Below the pieces are notes generated by a model. The model searched no databases, was not told the origin of the DNA, and worked only from the letters and a program-made list of their open reading frames with translations. A stretch of DNA of 38,362 bases from Pilasporangium apinafurcum (lineage: Eukaryota; Oomycota; Peronosporomycetes; Pythiales; Pythiaceae), in NCBI GenBank assembly GCA_001600495.1, contig BCKE01000036.1, positions 314,789 to 353,150 on the forward strand, in the 5' to 3' direction. Positions 20,123-30,872 of this stretch are shown piece after piece (positions within the stretch are counted from its first letter, which is position 1; the number at the start of each line of letters is the position of its first letter). A program made the translations under genes and the position numbers.

Positions 20123-23100
20123 TTAATCACTCTCGAAAAGGTCTTCGTCATAATCGTCTTTCGTCGCTTTGGTTTTGGTGGTAATCACGGTTTTTTTATT
20201 AGTGGAAGAAGATGAAGACGCAGCTTGGGCTGATGCTATCTTCACCCCTCGGATCAAATGGCTTTTCACGCGGGTTTCTTCATCGCCATCGTCGTATACG
20301 ATATCGTACGTCCCATCGGTGTACACTTTGGCAATTTTACCGCGATAATACGCGTCTTTTCCTTGGAAACGCGCTTCGATCGCTTCACCTTTTTCAAATT
20401 CTGGTTCAAAATCATTGTAATCGTCGTCTTCGTCCTGATTTTTACCTTCATCTTCCTCTTCATCATACTTTCTTTTCGTTTGCTGAAGTTGTTTGCTGCT
20501 GACTTTATCGGTCTCTTCATCCTCGGACTGGTCTTTTTCATCCTCTTGATCATCAGGAGACAGCAAATCCGATGCAATTCGCTTCAACACGCTCTTATCT
20601 CTTCGAGTTTGGATATCATACGTCCCATCCGCTCGGCAGTTCATCACTGTGCCACGTAGATACTCGTATCGCTGCTTTACCTTGACTTTGCTGCCTTCAG
20701 TGTACACAACGGGCTTTCTGATCAACCGTAAAGCGTGAAGAGGGACTCGTTTGAGCATCTCAGCTTCGCCGAACTCATCCACCAACACGTCAAATGTTCC
20801 ATCGGTACGACATTTGATGATTTTTCCCTTCCGACTGGCGGTTTTTGTGGATTTATGAGCTACCAACACTGTCATTCCTACTCGAAATACTGATCTTTTC
20901 GACGTAAACAGCGCTCGCAGCTTATCCTCTTCGAAAGCAAGACGCTTCAAATGGCTTAAATCGATGTTCTTCAACTTCTTCCCATTGTCGAAATGAACAT
21001 CCGCCACGAAATAGTCACGATAAATACGAATGAGCGTGCCATTGCCATGGGCTTTAGTAGTAATGCGGTCTCCCACTTCAAACCCTCGTCGGCTGTCACG
21101 ATTAGACAAAGAAGAAGAGAAAGCTTTCTGTCTATGCTGGTGTCGATAGGATCGTTCAGACTCACTCTCAGTAGATTCGATAGTGGATGAGGTCGCACTA
21201 GAGGTGGAAGAATTTGGTCTTCTACTTCGACTGCGAGATGCCCGTTTTCTATGACTAGATTTGCTGTTCTTGCCTGCTCGTCTTCTCCTTCGAGACTCCC
21301 ACTTTTCACTGCTGCTTTCACTACTGCCACTAGGACTTGAATATTTGTCCTTGCTCTCTTCCAATTCTTTGCTTCGCCGTTGTTTCTGTTTTTCCCTCTC
21401 GATTCGCTGCATTTCCGCTTTCCATGGCCGTCGACTACCTATGGATTTCGTTCCATGAGAATTCCCACCCATTTTTTTTTGCGCGAGTAGATAGTTGTCA
21501 TAGTCTTGTCGATTTCGGTGAACCCCATATTCACCACGTAGAAGTGCTGCCATATGCTGCATCTTCTTGTGATGGTCTATGATTTCTTCTTCATCACGGC
21601 TACTCTCCAAACGCCATGCTGTTCGCGTGCGGGCTTCTCTCAACGCTTTCAAATGACAGAACAAGCGACGAAATTCGCGGCGATCTAGTCGGTGCTGCAA
21701 ATTAAACCCTTCTGCTTGGAATAGACGCATTATCTGTTCACGAGAGCAGACAACACCCAGCTCTGTCATGGCCTGCGCTGCTTCGAGCACACTCAAGCTA
21801 CCATCCGCTTCATCATCATCATTACTGTCCGCGTGCTTCCCTTCATTCTCTGAATCAGAATCGTCGCGTCGATTGCGCTTCGTCACTATCTCCTTATCTT
21901 TCTTCTTCTCCTTCTTTGCAAATCTATTAAAAATCATATTCACGTGTTGCTCGATGTGAGAACTCGGTATTGATTGCTGTTTGTTTTTGTGTTGATTTTC
22001 GCTCTCACTTCCGTCTTTGCCGTCTTCTTCCCGTTCTTGAGTATGCTTTTTATGTCTATGGGAACTGAATTGTTGCTGCTGCTGGAGCTGCAAGCATCTC
22101 CGTTCCGTCAAAGACGCCTGTGTTTGTGGGCACATACGCACGTGACCTGACTGTTGCAGATGAACAATCCGACTACGATGACTCAGCGCATCGTTGCACA
22201 TCTTTAGCTGATTCTCTGTCGCTTCTTTGAGCCGTTCGTCGATATAACTTCGAAAGACCAAATACGCCAAAACAAAATCAGCGTAACTGATTGTATACGC
22301 TGCCGATGCAGTCGATAAAGTCTGTTTCTTTCCTTCATCATGTACTTGCTCACTTCCGCTCGATACGTCTAGTGCCGTCTGAAGATAACTTCTGCACCAT
22401 TGATTCACCTCCTCGGGTGGAATTTCAGGAAACAAAGTGATGAATGTGCGTTTCACCACGCTCAGCGGCTTCCGGCGTGTGGATTCTGCTGGTCCGTACG
22501 CTTCAAAGACCGTCTGCAGTTTCACAGTCGAGATATTGGTCAGTTGCGTATATCGCAATACAAATTCCGCAAAACTCAGTCGTTGATCACCATTCAAATC
22601 ACATGCAGCAAACCACTCTTCCGCACGCTGTTCCCCGTTGTCCTTGCCAAGCGAGTGGAACAATTGCACCAATTCTGATTTGTCCAGCGTTCCGTTCTTG
22701 TTATGATCGGCATTGTCGAATGACCGACGCAGTGCTACAATGTCAACGAAGGGGATCCCATGCAAGTGCTCCGATTTATGGACATCGTTACGGCTTACAG
22801 GTGCTGGTTGCATCGCCAATGTGGAAAAAGCCGACGCAAACGCTGGAAACGATAGTTTCCCGTCAGTACTAGCACTATGAAACAGGGTTTCGACCGCCTG
22901 TGCTGAGCAATTGAGCCGCAGGGCCTTAAGCGCTGCGCGTACTTGGTTAAAGTCCAAACAACCGTCTTTATTCACATCCATCCGATCAAAAGTTGCCTTG
23001 AGCTGGGCAACCACAGCGATACGATCGCGATCTAAAATCGCCAGATAGTCCTGCAATTGTCCGTAATCGATGCCCTGCTCCAGTAACTCCCGGTCTTTTA

Positions 23101-24226
23101 GTCGATCGAGATGCACCAGCAACCGTTTCCGATGCACAGGATGCACAATGCCCAGTAATAATTGCAAATCGCAATCTTCCATGTGCAACAACATGCACCC
23201 GTCGACGTTATTGCGTTCGAAGACATCACGATACTGTGGCAGCATGACGTCCTCGACCAGCCAGTCCAACACATCGACAGTTGTCCATTCACTTACCTCC
23301 AATGGCTTGTCCTTGGAATTGGCGATGGCTGTCTGTGAGGGTAACTCTGTTAGGTAGATAGATCCACCGTTCTGACATTTGTCATTGTTTGCATTGCTGG
23401 GATGCCCCAGAGTTAGTTTTGCTGTAGCAGTGTGCCTCGCACGTGGGAACAACTCAAACGACCGTGTTTGCTCGGAATAATACTCACGATTGACTAGAAA
23501 TACTTGGAAATCGCCAAATTCCGCTAAAAATTCACGGCAACTGCCGCATGGAAACGGTAAAATATCGCTAATGTGATCGCTGCAGATGGCCAGTGCTTCC
23601 ACACCATCGTCGGGTGCATCGCTTAGTACTTTCAACAGTGCAACTCGTTCGGCACATACTGAATGTTTGCTGTCTTGAAGACTTTCAATGCTGCAAGCGC
23701 TGAAGATTTTGCCGCCAGTGGTTAACACAGCTGCGCCAATCGCGATGGCAACGTGTCTTGATGTCTTTTGTTTCGCCTGCTGGGCTGCTTCTAACAAGCT
23801 GTTGAGCTTGGGGAGACCTGTTGAGGTACAAGTGGTACGCGCGAGTCCACCAGAGCCATAGTGTATTCGATAAAGCTCACGGCGCCTGTCGAGTCGTTGC
23901 CGCAGCACAGCTTCATCCTCTTCATTGTCATCGTATTGAGACTGTGTTTCGTGACTGGCTAATAAGCGTCGAACAGGAGATGCAGTGTTCTTCTCGAGCC
24001 CATAGATGGCAGTGATGCCTTTCATTTTTGCATGCAACAATGAGGGAGAGGATGACGATGATGTACTACGCAGTCGTTGATCAGTTGTTTCATGCCGATA
24101 GCGACGTAGCTTGTGTTGAGTTGGTTGACTGCGGACGGACTGGTTGCGCTTGCAACGGGATGCTGTGTTTGATGCTCGCACGAGATCCAAAACGCGATGT
24201 AGATCTGCTTCCATGAAACTTGTCAT
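20123..24226 (-). CDS. Cytidine deaminase-SAM-EF-hand-Tudor multidomain protein
   Basis: 1367 residues, single exon, ATG 24226. Residues 140-250 are a cytidine deaminase domain of the tetrameric CDA type: SVCAERVAL gives Cys191 and Glu193, and PCGSCREFL gives Cys227 and Cys230, so all zinc ligands and the proton-shuttle Glu are present. Residues 312-376 look like a SAM domain (VLDWLVEDVMLPQYRDVF). EF-hand loops follow at about 416-427 (DVNKDGCLDF), 506-517 (DHNKNGTLDK) and 543-554 (DLNGDQRLSF), all with calcium-type ligands. The middle is charged and low-complexity with an Arg/Ser-rich stretch. Near the C-terminus, four Tudor- or Agenet-like repeats begin at about residues 1047, 1114, 1174 and 1275, each with G-x-I-x-x-x-x-x-D-G-T-x-D or a variant; an acidic linker precedes the last. 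I know no named family with this layout. A calcium-responsive nucleoside deaminase bound to RNA or chromatin is only a guess. Confidence 0.85.
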   Translation of the reverse strand: MTSFMEADLHRVLDLVRASNTASRCKRNQSVRSQPTQHKLRRYRHETTDQRLRSTSSSSSPSLLHAKMKGITAIYGLEKNTASPVRRLLASHETQSQYDDNEEDEAVLRQRLDRRRELYRIHYGSGGLARTTCTSTGLPKLNSLLEAAQQAKQKTSRHVAIAIGAAVLTTGGKIFSACSIESLQDSKHSVCAERVALLKVLSDAPDDGVEALAICSDHISDILPFPCGSCREFLAEFGDFQVFLVNREYYSEQTRSFELFPRARHTATAKLTLGHPSNANNDKCQNGGSIYLTELPSQTAIANSKDKPLEVSEWTTVDVLDWLVEDVMLPQYRDVFERNNVDGCMLLHMEDCDLQLLLGIVHPVHRKRLLVHLDRLKDRELLEQGIDYGQLQDYLAILDRDRIAVVAQLKATFDRMDVNKDGCLDFNQVRAALKALRLNCSAQAVETLFHSASTDGKLSFPAFASAFSTLAMQPAPVSRNDVHKSEHLHGIPFVDIVALRRSFDNADHNKNGTLDKSELVQLFHSLGKDNGEQRAEEWFAACDLNGDQRLSFAEFVLRYTQLTNISTVKLQTVFEAYGPAESTRRKPLSVVKRTFITLFPEIPPEEVNQWCRSYLQTALDVSSGSEQVHDEGKKQTLSTASAAYTISYADFVLAYLVFRSYIDERLKEATENQLKMCNDALSHRSRIVHLQQSGHVRMCPQTQASLTERRCLQLQQQQQFSSHRHKKHTQEREEDGKDGSESENQHKNKQQSIPSSHIEQHVNMIFNRFAKKEKKKDKEIVTKRNRRDDSDSENEGKHADSNDDDEADGSLSVLEAAQAMTELGVVCSREQIMRLFQAEGFNLQHRLDRREFRRLFCHLKALREARTRTAWRLESSRDEEEIIDHHKKMQHMAALLRGEYGVHRNRQDYDNYLLAQKKMGGNSHGTKSIGSRRPWKAEMQRIEREKQKQRRSKELEESKDKYSSPSGSSESSSEKWESRRRRRAGKNSKSSHRKRASRSRSRRPNSSTSSATSSTIESTESESERSYRHQHRQKAFSSSLSNRDSRRGFEVGDRITTKAHGNGTLIRIYRDYFVADVHFDNGKKLKNIDLSHLKRLAFEEDKLRALFTSKRSVFRVGMTVLVAHKSTKTASRKGKIIKCRTDGTFDVLVDEFGEAEMLKRVPLHALRLIRKPVVYTEGSKVKVKQRYEYLRGTVMNCRADGTYDIQTRRDKSVLKRIASDLLSPDDQEDEKDQSEDEETDKVSSKQLQQTKRKYDEEEDEGKNQDEDDDYNDFEPEFEKGEAIEARFQGKDAYYRGKIAKVYTDGTYDIVYDDGDEETRVKSHLIRGVKIASAQAASSSSSTNKKTVITTKTKATKDDYDEDLFESD

Positions 24227-24857
24227 TGTGCGGCGTGCTTTAGGTAGACAAATAGGCGCCGTTTTGCTATCGATGCCAGCTCATACATTTGCACAGCATT
24301 CCTTATAGAAGAGAAACACCTTTCCTCAAAAATAGCGTCGATAATGATTCATCCCATGTTGACGAAAATGTATCCATGTGTCTACTGCCCCATCTTAGTT
24401 AGAAATCGGTGGCAAGCAACGGCTAATCGTGACCAGGCGCAGTTTCGTAGAAAGAAATAGCGTTACCCTTTATCTCCATTTCTCCTACCGGTAGGGTGCA
24501 CTTTGACTTGGTTTTTACATCGTTGAGGATTTCAAACATCCAGAAGACCAGCCCCCTGGTTGTTGATGTTGACTCTTATATTGTCATATAATACCATGGC
24601 CATGAGGCACAAAAGCCAAAGACTACAAGTCAGCTACTGTCAAGCACTTTCTGAAGGTGTCTCATTCGCATGAAGCGACCTGTAGAGCCCTGCATTGGTC
24701 TCGGAGGTCTGAGTCGGTGGATTGACAGGTATCAGCAGACAAGTCGAGTGCAGAGGCACAACAGGCCTTCCGTCGAAAATAAAAATCTAGCACAGGGATA
24801 TAGTCGAATGGAGTTCGGGGACAGTCTCCCCCCCCCCCCCCCGACCCCGACCTACCG
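24227..24857. other. Intergenic region with a 12-bp palindrome and a C15 tract
   Basis: This contains the promoter of the minus-strand deaminase gene and the lead-in to the Fanzor remnant. CCTACCGGTAGG at 24484-24495 is a perfect palindrome. A run of 15 C occupies 24828-24842 just before the Fanzor similarity begins. No gene recognised. Confidence 0.5.
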
Positions 24858-25848
24858 TACTATAAAACGGTCAAGATCAGCCTTGCCTCTATTCTCAAGA
24901 CACTGGAGAAGCAGCCGGTGATCAGTCAGGCAGTGGCGATGGTCAACTGCATCGTCATTCGATCGCTCCTGTTCCTCAGACCGTACTTGATGCACCACAA
25001 GGATACACCGCCAGTTGTGAATGCCGAGCTGGTGGACACGGTACTCAAGATGGTTTGTCAGCAGAAGGCTACAGGTAGACTGCCTTCGACCTTCGGCCAT
25101 CGCCAAAGCCCTGCGGGGCAACTTGACTGTGTTCTACAAGCAGTACTTCAAGCCCCTGTTGCCAATAGGAGATGAACCGTTGTCCTACACTCACCTCAAC
25201 ACTGTGCTCGACTATGCTTCCGTGCAAGCGGTGACAGTCTTCGAGGCCAACATCAAGCAGCACTTCGTCAAGTATGTAGAGGCATATGTCAGCATGGTGT
25301 GGCAGAAGGACTATCTGGTAGAGCGAATCAGAGCTACTAGGAAGCTGCTGGTGAACAGCAAGGTGACTGAGTTCTACGAGGGCAGGCTGTACCGCAAGAT
25401 GCGACTGAACTACTTCTACAACATACGCAAGTCTGAACAGCGGCTGTTGCAACACTTCAAGGAGATCTTCGGCACCCCAGACGAGGTAGTGGTGAGCATT
25501 GGTGACTGGGAGCAGAAGAAGTATCGCAAGTTCAAGGAGCCCGCGAAGGGAAAGGGATTCAGAACTCTATTGAGGAAAGTCGGCTACTTGGTGTACCTCG
25601 TAGGCGAGTTCAAGACCAGCTGTCAGTGCCCTTACTGCCAAACTGAGGGTGCCAAGTGCGAGAAGTTTCGTGTCAGGCTATACCCTAACACCAAAAAGAC
25701 TGGCGAAGACAGACAGCTCCGACTTGTACACAGTCTATTGCTATGCCAACAGTGTCATAGGCTGTGGAATCAAGATGCCAACTATTCAATCAACATAGCT
25801 CGCCTCACAAGGGAGGCTCTGGAGGGAAGAGGCGACCAGAGTATCTAA
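24858..25848 (+). pseudogene. Fanzor (eukaryotic TnpB-like) RNA-guided nuclease, degenerate
   Basis: Two plus-strand frames together give an abridged Fanzor. The first (24858 to about 25100) holds the helical N-terminus (YKTVKISLASILKTLEKQP, IVIRSLLFLRPYLMHHK). After a one-base shift between about 25077 and 25110, the second runs to 25848. It holds ALRGNLTVFYKQYFKPLL and then YRKMRLNYFYNIRKSEQRLL. The core follows: VSIGDWEQ, KGKGFRTLL, GEFKTSCQCPYC with a distal CQQC zinc ribbon, and WNQDANYSINI (RuvC-III Asp). Between KLLVNSK and VTEFYEG, near 25360, the recognition region and the RuvC-I Asp segment of full-length Fanzors are missing. The Glu of GEF fits the alternative catalytic Glu reported for Fanzors. 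With the frameshift and the deletion it cannot encode an active nuclease. No terminal repeats were identified. Confidence 0.8.
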
Positions 25849-25959
25849 GTCGCCAGACACGACTGCCACCGGCAGACAGTATTGTTATGTCGACAGCTTG
25901 AATCATAATTTACACCACTGAGGTGCCCGAACGTTTTTTTACGATCCTCAGGCCGTTGT

Positions 25960-26182
25960 AAATCCTCAACGGTGTAAAGCGAAGCACTCCACATCGATAG
26001 AAGCAGAAGTTTGCTTCGAATTCCCCGCAATGAACCCTTTTTAGTGCCATTCTTCTTTTCAGGAACGGATGCGAAGCGATGACAGTGCATCTCCGAGGAA
26101 ATTGAATGCGTGGAAAATCAAAGTGATTGTCTGGAGAGCGTGGCGCGATAGTATCAGTGTGAAAGAAAGGCAAACATCACAT
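25960..26182 (+). repeat. Dispersed repeat, copy 2
   Basis: This aligns to the reverse complement of about 3955-4160, sharing blocks such as GAACGGATGCGA and AAAATCAAAGTGATTGTCTGGA. Frames are more broken than in copy 1, but the same TGA codon is present in the shared frame. Similarity ends at about 26182, exactly where a TnpB-like reading frame takes over. 25849-25959 holds nothing recognisable. Confidence 0.6.
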
Positions 26183-26480
26183 ATACAACTGTGAGAAGCA
26201 CTGTACAACAAAGATTTGTTCTCAGTGTGAGAGAGTCAACCATACAATGAAGCGCCAAAAAGTCTTTGACTGTCCTCAGTGCAAGCTCATCCTTGATAGA
26301 GATGTCAACGCTGTCAGGAGCATCTTTCTCAAGAATCAACACTTATTCATCGAGTTCGGATGTCGGAGATGGCTACTCCACGGTTGTCTAGGCTTAGCTA
26401 GTTTTTGCTGGTCAAGTTGGATTCAAAGAAAAAAAAACACGAGGTCCGCCCTAAGTTACTCGTACTTTGGTATCTCTTGA
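26163..26480 (+). pseudogene. C-terminal zinc-ribbon/RuvC-III fragment of a second TnpB/Fanzor-type protein
   Basis: One frame from 26163 to the stop at 26478 encodes KHCTTKICSQCERVNHT, then VFDCPQCKLILDRDVNAVRS. This is the four-Cys zinc ribbon (CSQC and CPQC) directly followed by the RuvC-III motif DRDVNA of TnpB proteins. It differs strongly from the Fanzor at 24858-25848, being closer in style to the TnpB proteins of IS607-type and viral elements, so it is a second insertion. Everything upstream (RuvC-I and II, recognition lobe) is absent; the first 20 bp come from the dispersed repeat. A pseudogene fragment. Confidence 0.75.
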
Positions 26481-26698
26481 GGTTAGCGATGCTGAGTATT
26501 TTACTCTATTTGATAGGCTTGATTTGCACAGAGATCCTTATCTCTCTCTTTTTATATTATTCCGTATAATAGGTTTTGGCTACACTTCTTGGCTCGTGTT
26601 GTTCTTTTGTGTGGTTCTTGTTGGATGTGACAGGGAAACTCCGCACCAAAAGCACAGGAACGAGAAGAGTCAACACACGCCGATAAGATCTAAAGATA

Positions 26699-29600
26699 AT
26701 GTTCCGCTCCCCTCAAGCCGGCGATTGGGCCGATGAAGACGACGTTCCACCGATCACTGCTCCCTCAACAGCTTCGGGAGCACCTGCGAGGTCGGCATGG
26801 GGATCTCCGGACACTAATGCGCCCGTACAGGCATCCACTTCAAAGGAAACGAATGCGGGAAATAAAGAAGAACGCCGCGGTGACAACAACAGATCGGCCA
26901 GCAACTACGATAGTAGTGGACGTGCGGGATATCTTCGTGCAGAAAATTATCCACCTCTCGGCAGCGCACAACAACAGCAGCAGCAGCAACAGCGATCATC
27001 ACGAGGAAGTCGATGGGATCGAGATACGAGTCGAGATTATGACTCGCGAAATGATTATCGCGGTGGACGGGACTACCGCAGAGGTGGTGGAGAGCGAGCA
27101 GCACCAGCGTTGCCGATCGAGCGAGGGATTGTGGTGTCCATGAAGGAAAGCTTTGGGTTTGTCAGGTGAGATAAACGAGCGACAATTATGAGTACTCATA
27201 TATTGAAAAATTGTATAATTGGAATGATTATCTGTGATGAGTAGTTGTGTGGATCGAGAGGGTGATTTGTTTTTCCATATCACCGAAGCGCCTGCAGACA
27301 CGGAGGTGAATGACGAGGTGGAGTTCAAAGTCAAGTACAATCAGCGCTCTCAGAAGGACATTGCCTGCCAATTAGTGCGTCTCCCGAAAGGAACGATCGT
27401 GATGGAAGATGTACGTGTCCTCACTCTATAGATACTGCTCGGCGACTTCTTGTTGTTGCGTGAAACGCTGACGATGTCGTGCATATTTTATTTTTGTTTT
27501 TAGATTTCTGAAGATTTTATTGAAGGCATCGTGTCGAAAGGTTTGCCGCGCGGTTCTTCCTCATATTCAAGTGGCGACGCAAGATATCAACGTGAGGAAG
27601 TTCATGGTCTCATTGAGGTGACAACACCACAGGAAGCGAAGGATGACAAAGAACAAAGTGCAGAAGCTGACGCGGATGATGAGCCACGCGTGTCAACAAT
27701 ACCTAAAAGAGAATATATTCGCTTTAACAGTGAAAGTATCCTTGTCAACGCATCGGGGAAAGAACAATCAGAACAAAACAAGTCAAACAAATCTAGAAGT
27801 TTAATACCATCCTATGGAGATACCGTGCACTTTCGTATTGCGCATCATCGCAAGACTGGCGTGAAACGAGCAGTGGAGCTCACCATCACGTCTTCAGCCA
27901 AAGAGAAGCTAGAGCAAGAAATTGCCAAAAAACTGGAGACGATGGTGCGCGAGCATGGTGTTGTTGATCGAATAAAATCAAGTGGTGGATTTATTCGATG
28001 CTGTGATCGTCCTGAAGATGTTTACTTTCCATTTCACGAAATTCAAGAAAGCAATGACGACGCCAATAGTGGTATTAGTGGTGAGGAAGAAAAACCAACT
28101 GCAGGAGAAGAAGAAAGCAAAAAGAAAGAACAGAGTTCGCGTAAAGGAGGTGCTAGCCGAAATGCAAGGATCAGTACGATTCGTGAAGGAGATGAAGTTT
28201 CCTTTTACGTTTACGAAGACCAGGATGACGACTCAGGACGATCACGACCAAGGCTTACAGCACTCCGTGTGCAAAAACTACCACCAGGCTCTGTAAGTTT
28301 TGAAAAATTGATCCAAGCGGACGTGGAAGGTGTGGTTTCGAAATGCCCAAAAGAACCCCGTAATGGTGCGGAAGTAATTGGTTCGATTACAATAACAGCT
28401 GCGAACAATGATGACGGTGATACGGAGAAATCAAAGATGAGTAATAATGGAGAAAAAGATCTTGCCTCAGATAGCAATACAGGACAGCCTGTTTCAGATT
28501 CACCGAATACAAAGAAATCAGTGAAGGAGACGAAAAAGTCAAAGAAGAAAGTCACTGTCGCTTTCCGCTTATCAGATACACAGGATATGAGCTACGTGCC
28601 TCTGGTTGGTGACACAGTAAATTTCGATCAGGTGCTCGAGAAACGCACTGGGAAAGTTAAAGCTATTAACGTTCGTGTTGTCAAGTTGAATCCAAAGAAG
28701 CGAGAGACAGGCGTCATCACCTCTATGAAAGAAGACTTTGGCTTCATAAAATGCGCAGAACGCGCCACGGATGCTTACTTTCGTTTCTCCGATGTCATGA
28801 GTGCGCATCGTGACTTTCGTATTGGTACCGAGGTTGCGTTTGATGTAAATGCTGATCCTTCGAAGTCAGATAATGTTCGGGCTTCACGTGTGGAGTTGCT
28901 ACCAGAGGGAGCTGTGCAATGGGAGGACCAGGTGGAGCGAGAGCTTGTTGGTGAGGTGATTGCACTGCCTTCAAGAAGACAGAATATGAGCAGTAACAGA
29001 AGCAACAAACCACTCCAGAAGGTGCAGAACGGTAGAATTCGCTTTGTCATTCCGGGTCACAAACTTCTCGCGGATTATTTTCCTGACATCAAACAACAGA
29101 TTGATAAGCTGTTTGTTGGATCAAGCGATAAGGTTACCACAGAAAATGAAGAAAAGGAAATCCGTTTGGCTTTCCCAAGTTCCATGTCAAAATTTGAACG
29201 CGCTGTGGTCCATGAGTACAGTGAATGGCTGGGTATTAAGCATGAAAGTAGCGGTGACGGATCCAATCGGCAGCTACAGCTAGTGGCCGATAAGAAGATT
29301 CCTGCCAAGAAAACTGATGAAAGTCCACCAGAAGTGGTTGCTGAGTTTAAGTTGGAGGATGTGTCTGACGTACGATATGATCCTCGTCTTGGTGACCGCG
29401 TAAAGTTTAATCTGGTGTTGGTGAAGCGAACAAAACAATTTTTTTGCAAATCTGTATTGTGCGTCGAGGCTGCACCACGTAATGATCCTACAAGCGGAAA
29501 AACTAAAGGAGTGAAAGGAAATCAATCAGTAGCGGCAAGTGTAGAAGGATTTATCGTTTCGATAAAGAGTGAAGGGTTTGGATTCATTCAGCCTGCTAGT

Positions 29601-30677
29601 ACGATCAAGGGTGGTGAGGAGAATGTGTTCTTTCATGTAAAGGAGATTACTACCGGTGAGTCGCACAGCGACTTGAAGGAGGGTATGGAAGTACGATATA
29701 CTGTGAGCTATGATGAGAAAAAGAAGAAAACACGAGCCGTGGACATCGCAGTTTTGCCTTCTGGAACAATCCAGCCGGTTACCATCCCTACCTTAAAAGG
29801 AGTTGTGGTAAGACCAAGTTTATTACATCGCATGAAAACAGCCAAAGGGGCTGGTCGATTTTCATCAAAGCAAAACAAACAAATTAGCACCATCGGTAAG
29901 ATTCGCGTTTTGACCACTAACAATGATGGAGAATCAGAGGACGTAGTTGAAGAGTCCGGTGTAGAAGAGGATGAAGATGAGGATCAAGACGAAAAAGAAG
30001 AAGAAGATGCTGAAGATGAAGCAACGGAACAATCAACTACTCCATCAGCGAATGCTAAGGAATCAGATGTAGCAAAAAATGCGGCGAAAAAGCTTTACTC
30101 GTATCATCTCACGGATATCATGGACCCAACGGTTATCCTTCGTGAGGGAGATGAAGTCGAATTTGCTGCTCACGCAACGACAAAAGGAATGCGTGCAGCG
30201 AAAATCCGACTGCTTGTGTCTCACGCCAAAGAAGGAGTGGTCATGCGCGTCACTGAGGATTTTGGTGGTATTATTTGCCTTGATGACAAAGATAACATCA
30301 AAGCTCGCTTCACGGCTCGTAATGTGCTTCGAGGCGACTTATTGAAGGAAGGCGATCGCGTACAGTTTGCTTATTCCATCCCGAAGACATCGACTGAAAG
30401 TAGCAACAACCTCAAGAGTACCCCAGATTCAGCTGTGGATGAGGAACAGCCTGTAGGAGTCGCAACTAGTGTACTTCGTTTGTCTTCTGGATCCACAGCG
30501 ACCGAAGATTCATCAATTCGACGTAGTGGACGAGCAGTCAACTCTACATTGCGCGAAGCAATGCGACAGATTGGCGCCAATGCCATGGTAGCTACCCGCA
30601 TGGCAAAAGGTCCGGACGGAACTCGAGGTTTTGTGGCAGGATGGCGAGTACTAACTGCCAATTCGGAAACTCAATAG
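26699..30677 (+). CDS. Unr/CSDE1-like protein with nine cold-shock-type domains, three exons
   Basis: Exons 26699-27165, 27245-27410 and 27504-30677 join in frame to give 1268 residues. An alternative acceptor 3 bp upstream of 27245 is possible. The N-terminal 140 residues are disordered, with a poly-Gln run and Arg/Gly-rich repeats. Canonical cold-shock domains begin near residues 141 (GIVVSMKESFGFV, DLFFHIT), 362 (GVVDRIKSSGGFIRC, DVYFPFHEI), 613 (GVITSMKEDFGFIKC), 893 (GFIVSIKSEGFGFIQ, NVFFHVKEI) and 1121 (GVVMRVTEDFGGIIC). Between them, domains lacking RNP1 aromatics begin near 218, 486, 694 and 977 (EGIVSK, EGVVSK, VGEVIA, KGVVVR). Five canonical domains alternating with four non-canonical ones is the layout of animal Unr/CSDE1, an RNA-binding regulator of translation and mRNA stability. 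A cytoplasmic mRNA-binding role is inferred. It ends 195 bp from the convergent CH-domain gene. Confidence 0.9.
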
Positions 30678-30872
30678 ACGTATGATTGTAAAAGCAATGC
30701 AAAGTTTGAATTTGCCGTGAAGGAATTGGATAGCCGTGCATATACGGTGACAAGAGGATAAGGTAAATCACAGGTTGCAAAATGGATGTTTTGATTTGAT
30801 CATATCCTTGTTATAGTGTGATAACGATGCAGATGGTGGAGTAGTTGACCATGTTTTGCTTTGTGACAGTGC

